Under the pieces are notes generated by a model. The model was not told where the DNA came from. It saw nothing but the letters and a program-made list of their open reading frames with translations, and ran no database searches. From assembly GCA_950022655.1 (NCBI GenBank), contig OX465592.1, forward strand, positions 4,857,544-4,921,543: DNA of 64,000 nt, in the 5' to 3' direction. The position numbers were made by a program, and so were the translations under genes. The DNA is from Alentia gelatinosa (taxonomy: Eukaryota > Annelida > Polychaeta > Phyllodocida > Polynoidae). This document shows, in pieces, positions 9,811 to 20,420 of this stretch; position 1 is the stretch's first letter, and each line of letters begins with the position of its first letter.

Positions 9811-11555
9811 AAACAATACGACCAATGTACGATACGATCTATACAACGATATGCGACCTCATGGACGATCCTCGTCCAGTTTGGTTACATAAAAAAGATC
9901 GTAGGGAGACACATCATCCGTTCGTACAAATTATTGTATCTTTGACATTGATCATAAGGGATCATAGGCCTACTATGTGGAAGCAATGCACCCCCCCCCC
10001 CCTCCCATCCTCACACACTGTAGACATATTGGGTTCCAGTGTTAACAATCATTCAACTGTAGACTGGTATTCAACCCACAGCACAAAATTGAGCCTTAGT
10101 TATTTCAGTATATTTTAGTGATTTTTCGAGGATTTCTTTTTATAAAAGCTATGTATTCTAACGTTGATAAAGCCTTGTTTTAATTTTAGATCTAAATAAC
10201 TGAAATTAATACATGACGCAACACCCACGAAACCCTCTTGAGGTGTCATACGTTAGGACGATTTTGGAAGATATAAGACAATTTGTACTGGAAAGGATTT
10301 TCACGTACGATCCAGGGGGTGTTTGTTTGTTCGTATCTGGTGCTGGTGCAGGACGATACGATAACTCCAACGACAACCGAGATCCTGGGGCCTGTTTTTC
10401 AGACAGCGACGTCATTATTCGTAGTGATCACAAAAGAGTGACCAGTTGGGCGACCAAACCAGTGATCATGACCAAAAAGTGTTCCTCAGACCCAGTCACT
10501 GTTCAGCTGTTATGATCACTGTTGGTCCAAGGCCCATTCAAAAACAAAAGCATGTCTCACATGAAATTTGGGAATTAGATAAAACAGATTTAGATAATTC
10601 ATCGCAGTAAATATTGTTTCATTTGATACAGTGAAAGTGTATAAAATGAAATATGCCACCATTTGAGCTAAATGGTCACAACTCTGGAACCCAAAATAGT
10701 GACCACCACAGTTTACCCCTCTAAATGGTTGCACATATTATGACGACTTATCTCTTGAACCCAAAGGTCTCCAAACGGTCACTAACTGGTCACTATAGGA
10801 AATGGTCACGACAATATTTTTTCATTCAGTGTTGTATGACAAAACAGCAGATATTTTGAAAATGAACGTATTTGTATGCAACACCTTGTGAGACCTTTAG
10901 ATTACTCTTATTGTCAAAACATCTTATGGTTATAACACATTATTTCATACGACACTATAGCTCCAAAGAATTCTAAGATACCCTTTTTGTCGTTCATAGT
11001 TTATTCAACGCCTGGAAACGGTCATTATCAACGATTGTTGTGACTGAAAAACACCCCAAAGGATTCTAGACTGAGAAGTGACACAAACTGCCACTTAACG
11101 CCAATAAACGAGTGACATCCGCGGGGCTCAATTCATCTAAACTGCTCTTTGTTCGAGCAATCATCAATGCGTATAATGACTTTAAATGTCAATATCGCCC
11201 TTAAACGTTATAGAAGAATAGAGCAATTCAGTCGTAAGGCCATTTGAAAATAATCATGAAGGGAGATTTCTATCAGGTAATTCGATGGCTCGAGTTACAA
11301 TTTGCAAAGGATTATGGATATTTCATTTATTGTGATAATCATGAATCGTTATGACAATAAAGAGCATTTAAGTTAGATATTTTAACAGGGATGAGAGAGA
11401 CAGAGGAGCCAGATTTATTGAGCGCAGGAAACACGCAAAGATACGTTGCCTACAGGATGGAGAGAGTGGAGAAGGTAGATAGACTCCGAGCTTGCTGCAA
11501 AAATCTCGTTACTTTTTACGTGTCAACTCTGTGACATTGGTAAGGGGCAGAGTAC
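9811..11555. other. Unassigned, includes a C homopolymer
   Basis: A C run lies at about 9990-10002. Between 10420 and 10810 there are several scattered GGTCACTA and TGGTCACGA words (diverged repeats), but no unit I can define. No coding signal. Confidence 0.45.
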
Positions 11556-11771
11556 CAGGGGTCCATTTAATAATCTAGGAGTGTAAATGAAGACCCTTTT
11601 CTGTACCTCTTACAAGGTTACCGTTTCATAATATTTAAGTCTGTTCGCTTAGACAGTATTAGCCTCCATGAGGTCGTCCATAAGTGTTGAATAAAGTTGA
11701 CCCACATCATCCCTGGTTCGCTATGGCATTCAGGAAAGGGTCTACGATCCAAGATAATTAAATGGGCCCCA
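11556..11771. mobile_element. MITE family F, diverged copy
   Basis: CAGGGGTCCATTTAATAATC at 11556 and GATAATTAAATGGGCCCCAG at the right end. The interior shares TCTGTTCGCTTAGACAGTAT and AAGTTGACCCACATCATCCC with the copy at 59068-59291. TIRs of 40 bp or more in better copies and no coding capacity. Superfamily not assigned; no convincing target duplication here. Confidence 0.7.
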
Positions 11772-11777
11772 GTATCG

Positions 11778-11984
11778 TAAGCGCCAGATCCACTAAGGCG
11801 ACTGTGCGAATGCATCTGCGATCCATGCGACTGTGCGAATCCCATGCGATGATATTCAATATATTGAATATTGTCGCAAGTCATTCGCATGTCCATGCGA
11901 ACGTCTTCCAACGTATGCGAACGTCTGCGAACGTCTGCGAACCCAAATTCGCATGGAAAATCGCCTTAGTGGATCTGGCGCTTA
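11778..11984. mobile_element. MITE with 24-bp TIRs and GCGAA-rich interior
   Basis: TAAGCGCCAGATCCACTAAG at 11778 has its exact inverse CTTAGTGGATCTGGCGCTTA ending at 11984; the match continues inward through GCGA. The interior repeats the words TGCGAA, ATGCGA and their complements on both strands, with a palindrome ATTCAATATATTGAAT near 11850. A TA target duplication is possible because the ends are TA/TA, but it cannot be told apart from the TIR. It lies a few bases from the end of the F element. Confidence 0.82.
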
Positions 11985-12639
11985 TGTCTAAAGCGATAAT
12001 GACCGATTGCTACAGACCAAACTACCCCATTGACCCACTGGCGCCTGATGTATCTGGACCAAACAAAGTCAGTTGTAGAAGTCGTTGGTTTGCAATTGGG
12101 TTACAGCAAATGGCCCGCAAACTGGTTAAATACCAAGCCTTTACATTTTTGATTCTTTGTGGTTCTGCGCCGATTCATACCATTATCTTAACCTGGTATA
12201 AACGTCCATAGGCTTAGCATTACGAACCCGTTCACAATGGGCTAGCGAGTACGGTAACTCATACTCACCAGGTGATAAACAGATAAATATTTCCAGGCTA
12301 AGTTAAAATCAGAAACATATTCATGCTTGGTCTGAGTCCCCGTTCACCATCTCATTTGAGACTAAACACTCATCAATTTCTTTCTTACTCCTAGCTACAA
12401 GATGTGAATTCGGAGAGAACATGGGAGCCCTCTATCGGCAGAAGTAGGGGTGTGTGTCCTGAAATACGTCCATCTGATAGCGAGGCCCTGCCTTACATCA
12501 ACACAAAACATGGCCGCTTTTTATTCCAATTAGCACGGATCTCGGCTGCTTTAATAATCAAGATAAATGTCGAATTGTATCTGAGTTTATGTGAGACTGT
12601 GCAGTCTCTGCTTCGTGACTTCCGCCGTAAAACACCGGG
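11985..12639. other. Unassigned
   Basis: A short diverged piece of family A (GTCCATAGGCTTAGCATTAC, about 12207-12230) is the only recognisable item. Confidence 0.45.
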
Positions 12640-13530
12640 CCCGGAAAAGCTGCCCTCTTTACCGGCTCCCAGTAAAGCAAACTGACTCTGTATTTACTGT
12701 CATCTGTATCGTATAAAGCTGCCCTCCCCACCAGCTCCCAGTAGCGAGAAGGACTGACCCTGTATTTACTGTCATCTGTATCGTATAAAGCTGCCCTCCC
12801 CACCAGCTCCCAGTAGCGAGTAGGACTGACCCTGTATTTACTGTCATCTGTATCGTATAAAGCTGCCCTCCCCACCAGCTCCCAGTAGCGAGAAGGACTG
12901 ACTCTGTATTTACTGTCATCTGTATCGTATAAAGCTGCCCTCCCCACCAGCTCCCAGTAGCGAGAAGGACTGACATTCTGTATCTTACTGTTATCTGTGT
13001 TGCATAAAGCTGCCCTCCTTACCAACTCCCAGAACTGATCAGGACAGACTCCCAGTAGCGAGTAGGACTGACCCTGTATTTACCATCATCTGTATCGTAT
13101 AAAGCTGCCCGTCCCACGAGCTCACAATAAGGTGTAGACTGACTCTGTATTTACTGACATCTGTATCGTATAAAGCGGCCCGCCCCACCAGCTCCCAGTA
13201 GCGAGGAGGACTGACATTCTGTATCTTACTGTTATCTGTGTTGCATAAAGCTGCCCTCCTTACCAACTCCCAGTACTGATCAGGACAGTCTCCCAGTAGC
13301 GAGTAGGACTGACCCTGTATTTACTGTCATCTGTATCGTATAAAGCTGCCCGCCCCACCAGCTCCCAGTAGCGAGTAGGACTGACCCTGTATTTACCATC
13401 ATCTGTATCGTATAAAGCTGCCCGTCCCAAAAGCTCACAATAAGGTGTAGACTGACTCTGTATTTACTGACATCTGTATCGTATAAAGCTGCCCGTCCCA
13501 CAAGCTTCCAGTAAGAAGTGGACTGACTTT
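12640..13530. repeat. 72-bp minisatellite, first part
   Basis: Unit with GCTGCCCTCCCCACCAGCTC, CCAGTAGCGAGAAGGACTGA and TTTACTGTCATCTGTATCGT; starts at 12718, 12790 and 12862. About 12 copies before a family C element interrupts at 13532. Long minus-strand open frames here (GRAALYDTDDSKYR repeats) are not genes. Confidence 0.93.
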
Positions 13531-13531
13531 T

Positions 13532-13845
13532 TATCCTACCCCTAATAAAAAACTCCATAGGCTTAACATTGGGTCACTGTATTCGGTCTGGAGTTCAGAA
13601 AAATGAAAAATATCGCTCTAGTGGGATACACTTGACAAATGATGTCATTTGTTAATGTAGAAGTAATTTAGATGGGCGGGGTAGGATAAATTCTAAACCA
13701 AACTCAAGTTGGTCATGTTATTGTTCATCGCACTCCGGCAAGATTGTGTATTACTGCTCTCGGCTTCGCCTCGCTCAGTAATACGCGATCTTGCCGTCGT
13801 GCGATAAACAACAACAGGACTAACTCTTGTTTGGTTTCTCCATAG
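13532..13845 (+). mobile_element. Asymmetric-TIR element, family C, copy 1
   Basis: 5' terminus TATCCTACCCCTAATAAAAA at 13532, internal inverse GGGGTAGGATAAATTC at 13678-13693, then a hairpin of about 150 nt. Outer arms AAACCAAACTC and CTCTTGTTTGGTTT, inner arms GTATTACTG and CAGTAATAC, apex CTCGGCTTCGCCTC. The 3' end is near GGTTTCTCC at about 13841. It lies inside the 72-bp array: GGACTGACTTT precedes it and TATTTACCGCAATCTGTATC follows, so the whole composite inserted as one unit. It shares CCATAGGCTTAACATTGG with family A. Confidence 0.78.
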
Positions 13846-14060
13846 TATTTACCGCAATCTGTATCGGAGAAGCTACCCTCCTCACCAGCTCCCAGTGACG
13901 AGTTGGACTGACAATGTATTTACCACCATCTGTATCATATAGATCTGCCCGCCCCACCAGCTCCCAGTGCCGATCAGGACTGACCCTGTATTTACCATCA
14001 TCTGTATCGGAGAAGTTACCCTCCTCACCAGCTCCCAGGAAGGAATGGACTGACTGTATA
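13846..14060. repeat. 72-bp minisatellite, continued after insertion
   Basis: Three diverged units with CACCAGCTCCCAGTGACGAG and ACCATCATCTGTATCGGAGA. More isolated units follow at about 14145-14230 and 14415-14510, separated by AT-rich sequence. Confidence 0.85.
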
Positions 14061-14230
14061 TTAACTGTTATCTATATTTTTATATTGTACAATAAAGAAC
14101 AGGTTTTTTTAAATCTATATATTTGCTTAATGTCAGGGACAAAGTTTACTATTGTCATCTGTATCATATAAAGCTACCCACCCCACCAGTACCGAGACGT
14201 AATCAATCAGTATTTACCATAATCTGTATC

Positions 14231-14999
14231 AATAAAGAACAGGTTTTTTTTAATCTATATATTTGTTTTTGTTTGTTGTTTTTTTTAAATTGCTTTTATT
14301 GCATCGATTCAATACAAAATCGCTCTTCCAGCAATAGCATGATATATGGAAACAGAAAGAAAACTGATGGTATTTACAATTTACTGAACGTCAGGGACAA
14401 ACGTAAGTAACAGTTGGCTATTGTCTTTTGTATCGTATAAATCTGCCATCCTCACCAACTCCCAGTCATGAGCAGGACTGACTCTGTATTCACTTCATCT
14501 GTATTTCTATATTGTACAATGAAGAACCAGGGTTTTTTAACCTGCCTTTGCTTAATGCTAAAGGCAAACACGAGTTTAATTATTCCATAAGCTGCATGAA
14601 TGTCCAAGCTATAGTAGTTCAGGAACCTATTGTTTATTGTTTATTTGTTCATCTGTTTATTGTCTTGTACATTTAGATCGGATGTACGGAAGAACAGTGT
14701 GTATACATTGAGAACATCAATAAAAGATCTAAAAAAAATAAAAAGAATAAAAAAATTATCATCATTACATTTCAAATAAGATATGTGTACTACGACACTT
14801 AGATATAATAATATTCAAATTTCAGAAAAATGACATGGTTTTAATTTTCAAGCCAAATTGTCCGATATGCCTTTAAATTACAAAAAAAAATGGGAAAAAG
14901 GATGAAAGAGTGGAAGATCTATCCTGGGAAAGAACTGCTTTTTTTGCATAAATATAAAAACAATTTTTTTTAAACCCAGGAGAATTGGGGTCGGTGACT
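14231..14999. other. AT-rich stretch with repeat fragments
   Basis: Duplicated TAAAGAACAGGTTTTTTT segments at about 14091 and 14233, A-rich simple sequence at 14728-14760, and a fragment of repeat N at 14790-14880 (TTTTAATTTTCAAGCCAAAT then GTCCGATATGCCTTTAA). No gene seen. Confidence 0.55.
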
Positions 15000-15200
15000 C
15001 CCAGCTGCGGATGACGCCAGTAGTCAGAGGATCCCCCCTCTCCTCCTCTCCTCCTCTCCTCCTCCTTCTACTCTACTTGAGACGTTTACTGCCTCCTTCC
15101 CCGGCGACGAGTTGCTGATTAACCTGAGCAGGCCCTGAGTGGCTCATGAATATTCATGAGCTCAGCCACCTGCCCAGCCGCTCGCCACCTTTAGAGAGTT
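15000..15200. other. Unique GC-richer segment with perfect 20-bp palindrome
   Basis: CT-rich run at 15036-15073 (CCTCCTCTCCTCCTCTCCTC), then apparently single-copy sequence. It contains the perfect palindrome GCTCATGAATATTCATGAGC at 15142-15161. ATGAATATTCAT resembles a palindromic POU-type site. Candidate regulatory or conserved noncoding sequence; no direct proof. Confidence 0.35.
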
Positions 15201-15292
15201 CCCCAGTTTTCTACAATTGTAGAGGAACATGAAATCTTTACAAAACAGAAGGCCATTTGGGATTTGGTGAACACATATTGTTTATCTCACGC

Positions 15293-15587
15293 CTGGTATT
15301 TCTGTCCCATAGGTTTAATATTGGGAATTCGTTATCCATGCCCCTACGAGTATTGTGGTCCGTTCTCAATGGTCTATGGCGTTATATATTCAGTGTGTCT
15401 TCCATTCTTTTAGTATGTACATGGGTGAGATAAATACAGAAAGCAACTCGCTTTGGTCACAGTCATCATTCTCCAACTCGTTTGAATGCTATGTGATATT
15501 CACTCGGCTGTTGCCTCGATCATATCACTCCGCGTCAAACACATGGAGAACGAGAACTTTGACCAAAACTTGCTCGTTTCTTCTTTA
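15293..15587 (+). mobile_element. Asymmetric-TIR element, family A, copy 2 (complete)
   Basis: TATCTCACGCCTGGTA at 15293, internal GGGTGAGATA at 15423-15432, and a hairpin whose arms are TTTGGTCACAG with CTTTGACCAAAA and GTGATAT with ATATCAC. The apex is CTCGGCTGTTGCCTCG (15503-15518). The 3' end is GTTTCTTCTTTA. Best reference copy of family A; no coding sequence. Confidence 0.75.
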
Positions 15588-15714
15588 ACTACCCACCGGA
15601 TACAATATGTCCATAAATGTTCACACACTAAGATCAGAAACAGGTTTGCGTGTGTGGGTATCCTGAGTAGGAATAGATATAATCAATGCTACATATAAGC
15701 AAATGTCTCTAAAA

Positions 15715-16445
15715 GCTGGTCTACGACATACTTCCCGATAGCTACGATTTGAAATGGCCAAATCGTGACCTATCGGGAGGTCCCCGATAGTTTAAAATCG
15801 TGGACATGGTTTGAAATCATAGAGCGTAGAAATGCCTTTGGAGGACCAAAAACATAAACCATGGTCATGATTGCCTCACGATTCAATTGGTGTACCAGAT
15901 TAGATCTCAGGCAGAGTTTTAATATTGAAATATATTATAATTTTAGAAATATTTAATGAATCCGAAAATTCTTTTAGAGGTATTTACAACATATTATGAT
16001 ATTATTTTCCAGACACTAAAACAATCAAATTGAAGAATATAACTGTGATAGAATCATAATTCTGTTATGAAACTATTATTTTCAGACACTTAGACTTCCT
16101 CAAATAATGTCATATTTACAACGACTATACATCTATATGCGCCCTACCTAATTCCAGAATTTCATAATTTTCCGTTAAGTATTTCACCCAAAAGAGATAT
16201 TTTCCCGATAAATCACACACAATACCCTACGACAGGCTACGAAAATTCCAACATGTTGGATTTAATCGGGACCTCTACAATTGACGTTTTCTATCGCAGC
16301 CTATCGTGAGGTATCGCAGACGGCATCGCAGAAACCTGTTCCACCTACCACGATTTTTGCTTACCTCACAATAGAATCGGTATGGTGTCGGGAAGGCAGT
16401 CGTAAGGCCTATCGGGACCAGAATCGTGGAAGGTGGGGGTCCCCT
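15715..16445. mobile_element. Motif-rich MITE, TCGTAG/CGATAG family, copy 1
   Basis: One end has GGTCTACGACATACTTCCCG; the other has GACCAGAATCGTGGAAGGTG. Both recur in opposite orientation at 32755-33113. Interior flanks are full of ACGATT, CGATAGG, TCGGGAGG and their complements, while 15900-16190 is plain AT-rich. About 20 bp seem to be missing at the left end. Confidence 0.65.
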
Positions 16446-17037
16446 CTAAGACTACTTTTAAAAGCTCCCAAAGAGGGTGAACTGTATGTCTTTCTTTCCT
16501 GAAAAAGAAAATCACAGCCTGTTGTCTAGCGTCCTTGGCCGCCGTTGAATTATTTGTGTCAGTTGAAGGTATCGATGTTCACAATATCGGTGATACGCAT
16601 GCGTGAAACTCAGAGGAAGTTTTCCTCTTCTTTCCATTCAAAAATTATCTTCCCCATCGAGACATGGAAAGAGAAACTTGTCAGAGGACTGTCTGTAAGT
16701 TTTAAGACATTCTGATAAACTGAAAACAGCTCGCGCTTTGATCTCATCCCTCAACGTGTGGCAGAATATAGTTCCGGCGGCGCTGCATCACAGCGCACTA
16801 TTTTCACGCGGAAGGAGCTTCATACGTCAGGGACGTAAAACCGCGTACGGCATACCTCTGAGGTGTCGTGAATTTGTCGTTCGTTTCCTGAAATTAGTCT
16901 GTGGATTCTTATTTAGCCTTTCACGGTGAGACAGAAGTAGGCGGTGCAGAAATCAAAGAAGAGAACTCACTGAAGACGTGAGTTCTTATCAGAAAGCATC
17001 GATATCGTAACGAGGAGAGTTTTAGTGAGTTCTTACC
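16446..17037. other. Unassigned
   Basis: Mixed sequence. A first unit of the CGATATC / GAGGAGAGTTTTAGTGAG repeat occurs at about 16996-17034. No gene recognised. Confidence 0.4.
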
Positions 17038-17555
17038 TTTAAAGGTATATCCTATAATTCAATGGCGCCACCTAGTGATTTCCCAATACCGACAATTGTT
17101 GGTCCAAACTGGTTTCTTGGAATTCATTCTAATTCTAAATGAGTGAATTAAACATTTTATCTGGTTTATCCAATTTTAAAAGGTAAACTAGGCCAATTTA
17201 CATTTGCTTGATTTACATAGAAAATATACTGAAAATATAGTTTTCTTCAATTCGTTCAAAATCAAGCACGGCGACCTATGATTTTTAAAACCTAAATAAG
17301 TAGTACTATTTATGTACTATATTTTGTTTGTTTGAAAGTTTGAGGAAAATAACGCTGGTTTTACGATGTGAAAATATATGCTCTCTTGTGAAATTATCAT
17401 AATATTGATCTCCACATCAAAAACAGGCAAGGTGACCCCCAGTTTTTAGGTTAGATATGTGTTCAACAACACTTGGAGATCATCATGTTCGATTTTTAGG
17501 AAATTTTCAATGGTTTTAATTTTCAAGCCCAATAATCCGATATGTTTTTAATGAG
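17038..17555. repeat. Interspersed repeat N, long copy
   Basis: Homologous to 34010-34345: shared GTTTTCTTCAATTCGTTC (CTCTC in the other), GAAAGTTTGAGGAAAATAAC-type, TGTCATAATATTGAT-type and CAAGCC-AATT-CGATATG segments. It ends with CCGATATG and T/A. Fragments lie at 14790-14880 and 17650-17742. Possible TIRs TTAAAGGTATATC and CCGATATGTTTTTAA suggest a MITE, not proven. Confidence 0.55.
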
Positions 17556-17559
17556 TTAT

Positions 17560-17880
17560 CACACAGCAGCGATATCACATTGAGGAGAGTTTTAGCATGT
17601 TCTTATCAGAGGGCAGCGATATTTCATCGACGAAAGTGTCAGCGAGTTCCTTTCAATACTTAGAAATTATCATATTGAAATTTCAGGAAATTGACATGGG
17701 TTTTAATTTTCAAGCCAAATTGTCCGATATGTCTTTAACAGCGAGCAGCGATATAGTATCAAAGAGAGTTTTAGTGAGTTCTAATGAAAAAGAGGCGATA
17801 TCATATCGAGAAGAGTTTTAGTGAATTCTTATCAGAAAGCGGCGAGAATGTATCAAGGAGAGTTTTATTGATATTTCGTA
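17560..17880. repeat. ~47-bp tandem array interrupted by repeat N fragment
   Basis: Five or so units with GCGATATCACATTGAGGAGA and GTTTTAGTGAGTTCTTATCA. A repeat N fragment of about 90 bp (17650-17742) interrupts it. Confidence 0.7.
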
Positions 17881-18039
17881 GAATACCGTCTGAGGGCAGA
17901 GTCTGCGTCACATGCTCAAAAAGCCGCCGTGCATTACGTCAACAAGAGAGCAGTCAGCCTGGAACTGTGGACCTGGTTTACACTGATCAGTTTATTCACT
18001 GATGATACATCGCCATGTTTTGGCGTTTTATAGACACAA

Positions 18040-18690
18040 GGCATGCAGATAGTGAAGGGATATAGCGTTTGCAGCTCTCTGAAAGTCTCTATATCCTCAT
18101 TTCCTTTCCCTAAACTAAGAAGACAATACTGGTCCTCTGCATCCTAACAATGTCATAGAGTTGGCACACAGATAGTGAAGGAATAGCGTTTGAAGCACTC
18201 TGAAAATCTCTATATCCTCATATCCTCTCCCAAACTAGAAAAAAAAATACTGGCTCACCGCACCCTACCGATGTCACAGAGTAGGCACGCAGATAGTGAA
18301 GGGATAGTGTTAGAAGCACACTGAAAGTCTCTGTAATCTCATATTCTCTCCCAAAACTAAAAAAAACAATACTGGCTCACTGTACCCTACCAATGTCACA
18401 GAGTAGGCAGGCAGAGAATGAAGGGAGAGTGTGTGCAGCATGCTGAAAGTCTCTATATCCTCATATCCTCCCCCTAAACTCAAATACAATACTGGCTCAC
18501 TGCACCCTACCAATTCCACAGAGTTGGCATGCAGATAGTGCATGGAGTCTTTGCAGCACACTGAAAGTCTCTATATCATCATATCCTCTCCCTAAACTAA
18601 GAAAACAATACTGGCCCTCTGAACCCTACCAATATTTCAGAGTTGGCGTACAGATAGATAATGAAAGGATAGTATTTGCAAGTCTAAATA
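18040..18690. repeat. 121-bp tandem repeat, about 5.4 copies
   Basis: AGATAGTGAAGG starts at 18045, 18170, 18291, 18412, 18533 and 18653 (mostly 121 bp apart). The unit also has GAAAGTCTCTATATCCTCAT and AATACTGGCTCACTGCACCC. Single dispersed partial units are at 37458-37515 and, inverted, 62852-62908. Confidence 0.92.
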
Positions 18691-19019
18691 ACCTTTCCAT
18701 AATCGGTGCAACGTATCTTAGCGTGTTTTTTCACGCTCAAAAACTACTCTGTTGACTCGTTGTCCATGCTAAACACCAGTAATGTGGTATAGGATTAATG
18801 AGGCTGAGCATAACGCAGTCGATGTTTTTTTCCTGTGGACAATAGCCATGCCATGAAGTTCCAAACACTCATCTATAACGAGCCATCTCATTGGTTAGCA
18901 TTAACAGCCAATCAGGCGTGCGGGCACTTGGGCTCACTCTGTGAACTGGTGCTGGAAATTGAGATGTATCGAGGCGGGTATAAAAGTGTCCTTATCGAGT
19001 TAGAACTCGTAACGAGGTC
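18691..19019. other. Unassigned
   Basis: No repeat or gene recognised. Confidence 0.4.
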
Positions 19020-19345
19020 GAGGGACGAGCTACCACATCCATCTCACCACATGCCGAACGAGATGCGACAGGATCGATTTCATAATGTCGAGCACGCCAC
19101 AGGGACACTGACAAGGAAGGGGGCGATATACCACAATGTCTGACACGATATGAGGACTTATAGAGCAATGAGAAGGGCTTAACTCTTAATAACTGACGCC
19201 CCGGTGACAGGGATGTCTCCCCACGAAGATAAGTTTGATTTACGTGGGATTTAGTTGAAATGTTTTCGTCCTTTGTGATGCATAATCAGAAGATGCTGGT
19301 CGCTTTAATACTAAAGGACCACACATCTCACAGTGTCTCTGCATT
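19020..19345. repeat. Local duplication, left copy
   Basis: Matches 19555-19870, about 520 bp away: shared GGGGGCGATATACCACAATG, TGACGCCCCGGTGACA and GATGCATAATCAGAAGATGC. The start (to about 19120) is more diverged. Confidence 0.8.
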
Positions 19346-19411
19346 TACTGCCCGGTGCTGGTCCCTTTAATATTAAAGGACCATGTATCTCACAGCATCT
19401 GTCACATTTAC

Positions 19412-19529
19412 AGATTCATTTGGATGCGCTGTAATCGTCACTCGGCTTTGCCTCACTGACGATTGCAGCCAATTCAAACTTGTGGAGTATTGTGAATTTA
19501 TACAATTCACAATGCAGTTCTATATAAAT
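19412..19529 (+). mobile_element. Asymmetric-TIR element, family B, 3' hairpin only
   Basis: TGCGCTGTAATCGTCACTCG and CTGACGATTGCAGCC pair as a hairpin around apex CTCGGCTTTGCCTC (19441-19454). The outer 3' end GCAGTTCTATATAAATA agrees with copy 1. The 5' TIR half is missing. Confidence 0.65.
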
Positions 19530-19554
19530 ACTTAAGGAACATGCATCTTATGGG

Positions 19555-19870
19555 AGTGAGTTACCACATCCATATCAGCCACAGGCAGATTGAAAAGCGG
19601 CAGAATAGATTTCATAATGTTGTGCACACCATAAGAAAAAAGGGGGCGATATACCACAATGTCTGACAGATATGAGGACTTATAGAGCAATGAGAAGGGC
19701 TTAACTCTTAATAACTGACGCCCCGGTGACAAGGATGTCTCCCCATGAAGATAAGTTTGATTTACGTGGGATTTAGTTGAAATGTTTTCGTCCTTCATGA
19801 TGCATAATCAGAAGATGCTGGTCGCTTTAATACTAAAGGACCACACAACTCACAGTGTCTGTGACATTTA
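19555..19870. repeat. Local duplication, right copy
   Basis: Right member of the pair with 19020-19345. About 180 bp from GGGGGCGATATACCACAATG onward are nearly identical, so the duplication is fairly recent there. Confidence 0.8.
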
Positions 19871-19895
19871 TCTCTCAATGCTGGCCACTTTAACA

Positions 19896-20034
19896 TCTCA
19901 CCCTTTGTACAAGTTTAGCCAGTGGAATAACGTTAGAAAAAATATCCAACTATCACTGAGCCTCAATGACAATTGCGGCCCATCAAAACTTGTGGAGTAT
20001 TGTGTTTTTATACGATTCTCGGTGCAGTTCTGTG
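19896..20034 (+). mobile_element. Asymmetric-TIR element, family B, internally deleted
   Basis: ATCTCACCCTTTGTACAAGT at the 5' end and CGATTCTCGGTGCAGTTCTG at the 3' end, with most of the centre lost. The flanking 62-bp array itself contains ACATCTCAC, so the left junction is ambiguous. Confidence 0.6.
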
Positions 20035-20064
20035 TCATTTGCTGTCCAGTACTGGCCGCTTTAT

Positions 20065-20355
20065 TATCTCACCCCTGGTATTTTTGTCCTATAGGCTTAG
20101 CGTTGGGAACTCAATCTTCATGCCCCTACAGCATTCGTGTCTGTTCTCCATTGTCTATATCCTATGTGTCATCCATTCTTTTAGTGTGTACATAGGTGAG
20201 AGAAATACAGAAAGCAACTCGTTTTAGCCAAAGAAGCCATTCTCCAACTCGTTTGAAAGTTATTTGATATTCACTTGGCTTTCGCCTTGTTCATGTCACT
20301 CCGCATCAAACTCGTGGAGAACGAACAATGACCAAAACTTGTTGGTTTCTTCTTT
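20065..20355 (+). mobile_element. Asymmetric-TIR element, family A, copy 3
   Basis: TATCTCACCCCTGGTA at 20065, internal AGGTGAGAGAAATACAG at 20194, hairpin, 3' GTTGGTTTCTTCTTTT. Array sequence on the two sides rejoins as GCTTTAT plus TAATAAAGG. That is a near-clean insertion consistent with a T|T target. Confidence 0.75.
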
Positions 20356-20420
20356 TTGGTAATAAAGGACCACGCATCACAGTATCTCTGTGACATTTAT
20401 TGCCAAGCGCTCATTGTGCT

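Larger units (their letters stand above)
19295..20420. repeat. 62-bp array broken by three ATIR elements
   Basis: Unit GCTGGTCGCTTTAATACTAA, AGGACCACACATCTCACAGT and GTCTGTGACATTTACTGCC; starts at 19295 and 19357. Units reappear at 19808, 20034 and 20356 after elements at 19412, 19896 and 20065. The right resumption TAATAAAGGACCACGCATCA at 20359 continues the unit left at GGCCGCTTTAT (20064). Confidence 0.8.

Noticed and set aside
17038..17555. piggyBac-type MITE
   Set aside because: TTAA-like edges are present, but the termini after TTAA do not match between ends well enough and AT-rich edges make TTAA uninformative.
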